Positions 1 through 5,003 of a stretch of DNA of 7,544 bases are shown here, piece after piece. The notes under the pieces are model-generated. The model made no database searches. It saw only the letters and a list, made by a program, of their open reading frames with translations, and was not told the DNA's origin. The DNA comes from DATKXO01 sp035528995 (lineage in GTDB: Bacteria > Planctomycetota > Phycisphaerae > UBA1845). How positions within the stretch are numbered: the first letter of the stretch is position 1; each line of letters opens with the position of its first letter. The position numbers and the translations under genes are program-made. The stretch is from assembly GCA_035528995.1 (NCBI GenBank), contig DATKXO010000111.1, forward strand, positions 1-7,544, in the 5' to 3' direction.

Positions 1-68
1 CGGCGGCGATTGCGGGGTTCGGTTTCCGCGGGCCGCCGGTTCCGTCCACCGGAGTGGCAAAGGGATGA
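1..68 (+). CDS. Possible C-terminal end of an upstream gene, truncated by the window
   Basis: One frame (codons starting at base 3) is open from the left edge to a TGA at 66-68. It would end in ...PPVPSTGVAKG. The TGA shares an ATGA with the ATG of the next gene at 65, a common arrangement for translationally coupled genes. TldD and PmbA family genes often occur as neighbouring pairs, so a partner subunit is a reasonable guess, but only about 21 residues are visible and they match nothing I recognise. The other two forward frames are also open at the left edge, so this is weak evidence. One of them runs into the 65-1543 gene in frame and the other stops at 76-78. Confidence 0.3.
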   Translation, partial: AAIAGFGFRGPPVPSTGVAKG

Positions 69-1543
69 TCTACGGTGAGCGCGTTTCCCGTCGGGAGTTC
101 GTACGCTACGCCTCTGCCGGGGCCGCATCCGCGTTTCTGGGCGGGTGTGCCGCTCCGCCGACTCGATCCACGCCGCCCCCGTCCGACACCAAGCCCAAGA
201 GTCGCCGAAGGGGTTACTCGCCGGCGCGTACGGATCTGATCGATCGCGACGCGTTTAGCCGGCTCGCGGAGATCGCGCTCGACGCAGCGACGGCGGATCA
301 CACCTTCGTTTCGCTCGAGGATCGCGCCGGCGGCACGACACGTTTCGACGCCAACCAAGTTATCGAGAATGACGACGCCCGGCAGCAGACGCTTTCTGTC
401 CAGGCAGCGTTCGGACAGCAAAGCGGCAACGCCGCCACGACGGACCTGTCCGACGAGGCGGTCCGCGACGCCGTGCGCCGGGCGGAGGAGATCGCGAAGG
501 CTTCGCCGGAGGACCTTGAGCACCTCCCGCCGCTGCCGCCACAGCGATATCCGGTTTTGCCCACGTTGCGTATGGAGACGGCCGCGGCAGGGCCCGGATG
601 GCGGCTCGCCGAGGCGCAACGGGCCATCGAGCTATGCCGAGCGGAAGGGCTCGCGGCGGCAGGCAGCGTTTCCACCGTCGTCCACGCCGTGGGTCTGGCC
701 GCGGACACCGGCCTGCTCGCCTACGAGCAACGCGGCCGGGCCGAGTTCACGCTGACCGCCGGCGGCGAAAACTCCACCGGAGCCGCACGCAGTGCCAATC
801 GCTCGATTGACGACCTCGGCGTGGTCGCGCGGACGCGCGTCGCCATCGAGACGGCCAAACGCTCGGCCGAACCGCGCGAGATACCCGCCGGGCGATACAC
901 GGTGATTCTGGCACCATCGGCGGTGGCGGGTTTGCTCGGGCCGCTGCTGCGCGTCGCGGACGCCAGGTCGTACCACGCCGGCAGCAGCCCCTACGCCGGC
1001 AAGCTCGGCCAGCGGATCATCGACCAGCGGCTCACGCTGCAAAACCGCCCCGATCATCCGGCTCTGCTCGGCAACGGCTTCGACCAACAGGGCCTGCCGA
1101 GCGACAGCCACACGTGGATCGAGCGCGGCGTGCTCAAGCGGCTCAACTACGACCGCTTCATGGCGAAGGAGCATGGCGTCGAGCCGTCATACCGGCCCGA
1201 CGCGGTACATTTGTCCGGCGAAGGTCCGGCCGGCGAGACCGTGGAGGATCTGATCGCCTCGGTCGAGCGCGGCATTCTCGTCAGCGACTTGTGCGACATC
1301 CGTCCCGTCAACGGCACGGGCCTGGCGTTGACCGGCACGACGTGCAACGGGACGTTCCTGGTCGAGGACGGGCAGGTCGCGACCGGACTCATCGATTTCC
1401 GTTGGCACGAAAGCCCGCTGCAAGCCTTCAACCGGATCGCCGCGTTCACAACCCCCATCGAGGCGGCCGGCGACTATGGCAAGATGCTCCTGCCGGCAAT
1501 GACCATCCGCGACTTTGAGTTCACGAATGTCGCGCGGACTTGA
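65..1543 (+). CDS. Exported TldD/PmbA-family protein, predicted Tat lipoprotein, PmbA-like
   Basis: The protein has 492 residues. Residues 1-28 carry a twin-arginine motif (S8-R9-R10-E11-F12), a short Ala/Gly-rich hydrophobic stretch and a lipobox L25-G-G-C28, which predicts Tat export and lipid anchoring at Cys28. A Pro/Lys/Arg-rich linker follows. Residues about 65-165 resemble the TldD/PmbA N-terminal domain (RFDANQVIEND; the helical run LSDEAVRDAVRRAEEIAK). Residues about 275-490 resemble the C-terminal domain (Y-H-A-G-S-S-P-Y-A-G-K-L-G at 303-315; NGTGLALTGTTCNGTFLVEDG near 416-436). TldD carries a metal-binding HExxxH in this fold. At the matching place, about 279-303, this protein has none, so it is PmbA-like and probably not a zinc peptidase alone. 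Known TldD/PmbA pairs are cytoplasmic and process peptides such as microcin B17, so export is notable; the substrate is unknown. ATG 65 was chosen because it puts the Tat motif near the N-terminus. GGAG lies at 51-54, ten bases upstream. The gene converges with the metalloprotease pair. Confidence 0.92.
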   Translation: MIYGERVSRREFVRYASAGAASAFLGGCAAPPTRSTPPPSDTKPKSRRRGYSPARTDLIDRDAFSRLAEIALDAATADHTFVSLEDRAGGTTRFDANQVIENDDARQQTLSVQAAFGQQSGNAATTDLSDEAVRDAVRRAEEIAKASPEDLEHLPPLPPQRYPVLPTLRMETAAAGPGWRLAEAQRAIELCRAEGLAAAGSVSTVVHAVGLAADTGLLAYEQRGRAEFTLTAGGENSTGAARSANRSIDDLGVVARTRVAIETAKRSAEPREIPAGRYTVILAPSAVAGLLGPLLRVADARSYHAGSSPYAGKLGQRIIDQRLTLQNRPDHPALLGNGFDQQGLPSDSHTWIERGVLKRLNYDRFMAKEHGVEPSYRPDAVHLSGEGPAGETVEDLIASVERGILVSDLCDIRPVNGTGLALTGTTCNGTFLVEDGQVATGLIDFRWHESPLQAFNRIAAFTTPIEAAGDYGKMLLPAMTIRDFEFTNVART

Positions 1544-1596
1544 CGAATGCATAGTGGCGGAGCGCGCGACTCGCTATTCGCAATTCGCCGGTCTCT
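1544..1596. other. Short convergent intergenic gap
   Basis: These 53 bases separate the stop of the PmbA-like gene from the stop of the metalloprotease lipoprotein on the opposite strand. There is an AGCG/CGCT four-base pairing near 1561-1575 but no stable GC stem followed by a T-run on either strand. I cannot call a terminator here. Confidence 0.5.
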
Positions 1597-2784
1597 TCAC
1601 AGTCCAACCAGTCCGAGCGCCCATTCGAGCAGCTCGCGGGCGTTTTGCCAGCCGGCGGGAAAGACCGTGTCGTCGAGCGCGGCCAGTTTGAACCATTGAG
1701 CGGAGAGAATGCTGTTGTTCCCGCAAGTGCTGTCCATCAGGCTGTCGCAGTCGGAGGTATGTACCAGCCCCAGCAGGTGACCGACCTCGTGGGCGGTGGT
1801 GTTGCCCACCGCGGTGGCCATCTGCTCGAAGCTGGGGATCTTGAAGAACGCGTCGCGGTAGGCGCCGGTGAAGATGATCGAGTCGTCCGTCGGGTCGGCG
1901 TTGAACGTGTCGATCTGCTCGGAAACCGCGAACGCCTCAAAGCTCTCGCCGCCGAAGTAGACCGTCGAGTGCGGGACCATCGGCACGGCGTTATCGTCGG
2001 AGTTCAGTAGAATGAGGTTGAAGGCCTCGTAGCGGTCGGCCACGATCTGCTGAATGCGATCCTTCATCAGCTCGGTTTGCTCGGTGTAGGGCCCCAGGTC
2101 GCCCGCGTCGAACGGGTCGAGATCGAAGGTGCCGACGTTCTCGACCCTCAGATCCTGACCACCGTCCCAGTCGAGGAAGACGACCTGTGACGTTGGGTTG
2201 GGGACGCCGACGGCTCGCGTGATTTCGACGGTGACCTCGTATTCGCCGGTGGAGCCGCTGCCTTTCAGCGGCACGATCCCCAGATAGTAGGTGCCCTCGG
2301 GCCCGCGGATAACGATGTCGATCTGCGGGTTGAGGTTGCTGGCGTCGGGCGTGCGGTCGTCGTTGAAGGCGTGCAGGTACTCGCGGTAGTCGAAGATGGT
2401 CGCCATGGCGTCCAGGTTCCCGCTGGTCCGTTGCACGTCCACGAGCAGCCGGTCGCCCGGTACAAGCGTTCCCAGGTTATAGATGTCAACGTCCACGGGG
2501 CTGCCGATCGCACCACGGAATCGCGCTCGGTCGTTTTGCAGCGGCAGGAACGTGGCGGTCTTGAACGAAGAGTTGCCGTCCTCGTCGAGCAGCGGGACTT
2601 CGCCATTGATCGTGTCGCCGGGGGGGAACGGACAGCCGCCGACGCACAGGGTGGTCAGCAGGATGGCGAGCGTGGCGGTCGCTAGCGGCGTGGCCGCGCA
2701 GGCGGAAGTCCGCGGCTGTTCAGAGCGGGTTCTGTCAGGCTCTCTCAATGATCGTCGAGGTGTTGGCACGTTCCGCACATCCAA
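1597..2784 (-). CDS. PPC-like plus metzincin zinc metalloprotease, predicted lipoprotein (downstream paralogue)
   Basis: The protein has 395 residues from a TTG start. Residues 32-51 form a hydrophobic stretch ending V48-G-G-C51, a plausible though imperfect lipobox, after a long charged N-region. Residues about 65-190 look like a PPC (pre-peptidase C-terminal) beta domain: 'DEDGNSSFKTA', then 'VDVDIYNLGTLVPGD', then 'GTYYLGI' and 'GEYEVTVE'. Residues about 200-360 form the protease domain, with H332-E333-V-G-H336-L-L-G-L-V-H342 as zinc ligands and catalytic Glu, and a Met-turn at S348-L-M350-D. C346 and C354 flank the Met-turn and could form a disulfide. The enzyme should act outside the cytoplasmic membrane; its substrate is unknown. 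It overlaps the upstream paralogue by 40 bases, so the two are probably co-transcribed. No ATG precedes the signal segment. TTG 2784 is favoured by GGAG at 2795-2798, ten bases upstream; GTG 2778, GTG 2769 and TTG 2748 are alternatives. I cannot assign a MEROPS family, only the metzincin clan. Confidence 0.87.
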   Translation of the reverse strand: MDVRNVPTPRRSLREPDRTRSEQPRTSACAATPLATATLAILLTTLCVGGCPFPPGDTINGEVPLLDEDGNSSFKTATFLPLQNDRARFRGAIGSPVDVDIYNLGTLVPGDRLLVDVQRTSGNLDAMATIFDYREYLHAFNDDRTPDASNLNPQIDIVIRGPEGTYYLGIVPLKGSGSTGEYEVTVEITRAVGVPNPTSQVVFLDWDGGQDLRVENVGTFDLDPFDAGDLGPYTEQTELMKDRIQQIVADRYEAFNLILLNSDDNAVPMVPHSTVYFGGESFEAFAVSEQIDTFNADPTDDSIIFTGAYRDAFFKIPSFEQMATAVGNTTAHEVGHLLGLVHTSDCDSLMDSTCGNNSILSAQWFKLAALDDTVFPAGWQNARELLEWALGLVGL

Positions 2785-3974
2785 CGAATCTGCTCTCCCG
2801 CGAAGCGGCGTATCATGGCTCGCCGGGCCATTTTCGCGGTGTGGGGCGAGGGGTCAAGCACCACCACTCCCGGCCGCAAGCCGACGGTCTTCTCCAACAA
2901 CCCCGGCGAGTCCTCCTGGCCCATCGGGAACACGGTCGGGTCCAACTGCGTGTAGCGGAAAAGCTGGTCTTCCGCCAGGTCCCACGCCGTCCCGGTCGTG
3001 TCCATGATGTCGTCCGGGTCCAGAGTATGATACAGGCCTAACAGGTGTCCCAGCTCGTGACTGGCGACGTTGCCGACCATCTGCCCCATCTCCTCGGGCT
3101 CCAGCCGCATGACATCGAAGCGGGCGAAGGTCTCGATGAAGATGACGGCGTTCTGCGTTTCGTCCTGGTTGTAGTTGTCAACATTATCGGCCAGGCCCAG
3201 CAGGCCGGGATCCGAGCTACCGAAATGGATGGTTGTATGCGGCCCGTCCGGCGGCGGGCCGTCGTCGGAGGAGAGGATCACGACTTCGTAGCTCGCATAG
3301 TCCTCTTGCATGGCCTGAACGATGGCCTGCTTGATCGTCTCGCTGTGGCCCTCGTAGCCCTCGCCTAGCATGACCCCATCGAACGCCGCGAAGGAGATCC
3401 CGCTGCGACTGTGGACCTTGACCTGGCTCCCCGGCCCGAAATTCAGCCAGACCGTCTGCTGCCGGACCGCCGGTACCGCATGGCCGCCGGTGCGCCTCAC
3501 GGCATAGCGAAACGCCCCGCCGTCGCCACCATTGGGCGGCGTGACACCCAGGTACACCTGCGAACTCGCTTCGCGCACGATGTGTTGTAACGGGCTGCTC
3601 GCCGTCACCATGCGACGCATCAGCAGGCTGTGGTCGGCATCGAAGAGCACCACGACCATCGGGGCGGGCGGCGAGAAAATGTCCGCCCCGGAGACGGACC
3701 ACAGGTCGCCGGCAGTGCTGCTGCCCAGCTCGTACAGCTCGTAATTCCCCGAACCCCCGAGCGACCCGGTGACCGATAACTCTCCGCCCCCGAGCGCTGA
3801 GCCTTCGCCCTCGGGACCTAAGTGGGATGGAACCTCGGGCGCACCGGCCGTCTCGGCCGCCACGCCGAGCACCGTTCCCAGCACGTCGCCGTCCGGCGGC
3901 ACCAGTTCCGGGGCGCAGCCGACTAGAAACGCAAATGTGCAAGCGATCGACAGAACACAGGTTGAAAGCCGCAT
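2745..3974 (-). CDS. PPC-like plus metzincin zinc metalloprotease, predicted lipoprotein (upstream paralogue)
   Basis: The protein has 409 residues. Residues 1-20 are a clean lipoprotein signal: M-R-L-S, a hydrophobic core, then L17-V-G-C20. Residues about 64-163 form a divergent PPC-like beta domain (SVTGSLGGSGNYELYELG; VYLGVTPPNG; FRYAVRRTGG). Residues about 173-340 form the protease domain, with H306-E307-L-G-H310-L-L-G-L-Y-H316 and a Met-turn at D322-I-M324-D. It aligns along its length with the downstream protein: 'VWLNFG' with 'VFLDWDG', 'VILSSDDGPPPDGPHTTIHFG' with 'LILLNSDDNAVPMVPHSTVYFG', and 'LDPTVFPMG' with 'LDDTVFPAG'. The pair is therefore a tandem duplication. This copy alone has a tail of about 45 residues that is Arg-rich and ends in C-G-T-C-Q-H. 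The ATG at 3974 is preceded by a weak GGGGA at 3981-3985, and the start codon lies in an arm of an inverted repeat. The enzyme is predicted to be anchored at the membrane face or outside; its substrate is unknown. Confidence 0.91.
   Translation of the reverse strand: MRLSTCVLSIACTFAFLVGCAPELVPPDGDVLGTVLGVAAETAGAPEVPSHLGPEGEGSALGGGELSVTGSLGGSGNYELYELGSSTAGDLWSVSGADIFSPPAPMVVVLFDADHSLLMRRMVTASSPLQHIVREASSQVYLGVTPPNGGDGGAFRYAVRRTGGHAVPAVRQQTVWLNFGPGSQVKVHSRSGISFAAFDGVMLGEGYEGHSETIKQAIVQAMQEDYASYEVVILSSDDGPPPDGPHTTIHFGSSDPGLLGLADNVDNYNQDETQNAVIFIETFARFDVMRLEPEEMGQMVGNVASHELGHLLGLYHTLDPDDIMDTTGTAWDLAEDQLFRYTQLDPTVFPMGQEDSPGLLEKTVGLRPGVVVLDPSPHTAKMARRAMIRRFAGEQIRWMCGTCQHLDDH
2793..2799 (-). promoter_or_regulatory. 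Ribosome binding site supporting a TTG start
   Basis: On the minus strand this reads GGGAGAG, followed by eight bases and then TTG at 2784. It lies inside the coding region of the upstream paralogue. It favours the longest start of the downstream protease over TTG 2748, which overlaps the upstream stop as TTGA but has no such purine stretch before it. Confidence 0.4.
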
Positions 3975-4008
3975 GCCGTATCCCCACGTGGAGCTCAGGC
4001 CATGCGGC
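3968..4008 (-). promoter_or_regulatory. Inverted repeat that would sequester the start codon of the upstream metalloprotease
   Basis: GCCGCATG at 3968-3975 and CATGCGGC at 4001-4008 are perfect 8-base inverted arms separated by 25 bases. In the minus-strand transcript the downstream arm contains the ATG at 3972-3974. The GGGGA ribosome-binding candidate and the palindrome CCACGTGG lie in the loop. A bulged G would let two more CC/GG pairs form. This could be a translational control hairpin. An 8-base match in GC-rich DNA can also arise by chance. Confidence 0.3.
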
Positions 4009-4207
4009 GACGCAGTTAGCTGGGCGGGCGTCGCGGGCTGCGGGGTTCGGCCGTGTTTCCACGGCAGCCTTCCGGACGCGTTGGCGACTGGAACGCACCC
4101 CGGAGCCGCGAGACCCGCCGACGACTCGGTCGAAGGCCACCGGAAGTATTGAATTCGGGCGGGGGAAACGCATGGGTATTTAGGCCACCCGCGCCTGCCT
4201 CACGGGC

Positions 4208-4315
4208 GTGTCCGAAAAACGTGGCTCTGACGCTGCCAGGGCAGCGTTCAAACGCTCAGATTCGAGACCGCAAACGCGGCGATCGACCCCCCGCCCGGCC
4301 GCGGGTGTCCGAAAA
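4208..4315 (+). repeat. 11-base direct repeat GTGTCCGAAAA, two copies
   Basis: GTGTCCGAAAA occurs at 4208-4218 and again at 4305-4315, a 97-base period. Both are preceded by G-rich sequence. The copies bracket the overlapping hairpins at 4230-4256. They could be binding sites for one regulator; nothing in the window names it. Confidence 0.5.
4230..4256. promoter_or_regulatory. Two overlapping, mutually exclusive hairpins
   Basis: ACGCTGCC (4230-4237) and GGCAGCGT (4240-4247) are perfect 8-base arms around two bases. The second arm also contains the start of AGCGTT (4243-4248), which pairs perfectly with AACGCT (4251-4256) around two bases. The central segment can thus pair with either side but not both. 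As RNA this is the geometry of an attenuator or switch; as DNA it could be a double operator. No T-run follows on the plus strand, so a simple terminator is unlikely. Confidence 0.35.
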
Positions 4316-4332
4316 TGCTGCGACCGGCCAAT

Positions 4333-4347
4333 GGGGTAGTCCACCCC
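4333..4347. other. Small hairpin GGGGT/ACCCC, with an alternative longer pairing
   Basis: GGGGT at 4333-4337 and ACCCC at 4343-4347 enclose a five-base loop. The left arm is also part of AATGGGG (4330-4336), which can pair with CCCCATT at 4375-4381. No function is apparent. Confidence 0.3.
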
Positions 4348-4433
4348 TCCACGACCCTCGGCACGCGGCAATATCCCCATTTTCCCCGACCCGCCTGACA
4401 CCGGTGCCCGCCGACCTTTTCCACCGGACGCTC

Positions 4434-4493
4434 AGCGGGACTGATGAGAAACCCGCTCCCGTCCGATCTATCTGCATGGGCGGGTTCGCGCCC
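4434..4493 (+). promoter_or_regulatory. Two hairpins in the probable leader of the PilZ gene
   Basis: AGCGGG (4434-4439) and CCCGCT (4452-4457) form a 6-base stem with a 12-base loop. GGGCG (4478-4482) and CGCCC (4489-4493) form a 5-base stem with a 6-base loop. The 10-base palindrome CCCGGCCGGG at 4491-4500 overlaps the second. They end about 30-40 bases before the PilZ start codon and could structure the 5' leader. They do not match the c-di-GMP riboswitch classes I know. Confidence 0.3.
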
Positions 4494-4532
4494 GGCCGGG
4501 GATGGCGTATTCGTTCTGACAAGGCTGGTGTC

Positions 4533-4925
4533 ATGGATGCTGAGAGAATCGTCAAGCTGACCCCTGAGGCCATTCACGAGCTGATGGCGGCGCAGAACGT
4601 CAAGGCCGAATCCAAGCAGGCGGTCGAAAGGCGGCAAGAAGAACGCTGGCCGTTTCCCGGCACCGTCGAGGTGTGGCTGCCGGACGACTGCTACGGCGAG
4701 CGGCACGTGCTGGCCACCCTGCACAACCTCAGTTCCACCGGCCTGGCCATGCGCACCCGCCGCCCAATCCCCACCGACACGCGGATTTCGCTCGCCGTGC
4801 ACGAGCCCGCGCTAAGCTGCTACGGCAACGCCATCGTGCGACACTGCACCCGGGCAACGGTCGGCTATCTCGTCGGCGTGGAGTTCTTCTACGAGCTGGA
4901 AGAAACCCCCGACGACGGCGATTGA
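4533..4925 (+). CDS. Single-domain PilZ protein, predicted c-di-GMP binder
   Basis: The protein has 130 residues. Residues 1-33 are a charged, probably helical N-terminus (ERIVKLTPEAIHELMAAQN). The PilZ domain follows, with the c-di-GMP arginine motif R34-x3-R38 and the second motif as N65-L-S67-S-T-G70, which is DxSxxG with Asn in place of Asp. Later segments fit the PilZ beta barrel (RISLAVHEP, then GYLVGVEFFYE near the C-terminus). There is no signal peptide or membrane segment, so it should be cytoplasmic. PilZ proteins usually turn c-di-GMP level into changes in motility, polysaccharide or surface protein output; the target here cannot be read from sequence. ATG 4533 is preferred, with AAGG eight bases upstream at 4521-4524. 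The frame stays open far upstream, with an ATG at 4476, but the added sequence looks non-coding. The gene stands alone, divergent from the proteases and convergent with the beta-helix protein. Confidence 0.85.
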   Translation: MDAERIVKLTPEAIHELMAAQNVKAESKQAVERRQEERWPFPGTVEVWLPDDCYGERHVLATLHNLSSTGLAMRTRRPIPTDTRISLAVHEPALSCYGNAIVRHCTRATVGYLVGVEFFYELEETPDDGD

Positions 4926-5003
4926 CCGCGATACCCTCTATTCCGGCCACGGCGTGAACCGGCGTGGGGTGGACATCGCCCACCATTTCGGCTGCTCCAA
5001 TCC
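4926..5003. other. Convergent gap with a weak hairpin
   Basis: These 78 bases separate the stops of the PilZ gene and the large surface protein. GGTGG at 4968-4972 and CCACC at 4980-4984 could form a 5-base stem with a 7-base loop, followed by ATTT. It is too short and lacks a proper T-run, so it is at best a weak terminator for the PilZ gene. Confidence 0.35.

Larger units (their letters stand above)
3975..4532. other. Divergent intergenic region, 558 bases, no credible gene
   Basis: This region separates the minus-strand metalloprotease operon from the plus-strand PilZ gene and must hold both promoters. I found no convincing -35/-10 pair: TTGAAT at 4149-4154 and TATTTA at 4177-4182 are 22 bases apart, which is too far for a standard sigma-70 spacing. 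I also found no sigma-54 box. Reading frames across it give Arg/Pro-rich strings typical of non-coding GC-rich DNA. It does contain several inverted repeats (3968-4008, 4230-4256, 4333-4347, 4434-4457, 4478-4493) and one 11-base direct repeat. Confidence 0.6.

Noticed and set aside
3217..4173. Long minus-strand open frame (318 codons) overlapping the upstream metalloprotease
   Set aside because: It is a frame shadow in GC-rich DNA: Arg/Gly-rich, no motif, and the overlapping frame has a clear lipobox and zinc site.
4149..4182. TTGAAT and TATTTA as a promoter upstream of the PilZ gene
   Set aside because: Spacing of 22 bases is too long for a sigma-70 promoter and there is no supporting evidence.
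4440..4452. CTGATGAG-AAAC, resembling a hammerhead ribozyme core
   Set aside because: There is no stem II between the two core parts, and the flanks pair with each other as a simple hairpin rather than forming stems I and III.
4053..4532. In-frame upstream extension of the PilZ gene to 290 residues
   Set aside because: The added 160 residues are Arg/Pro-rich with no domain, cross the hairpin region, and all recognisable PilZ sequence begins after 4533.
4968..4984. GGTGG/CCACC hairpin as a terminator between convergent genes
   Set aside because: The stem is only five pairs and no T-run follows; kept only as a remark in the gap entry.
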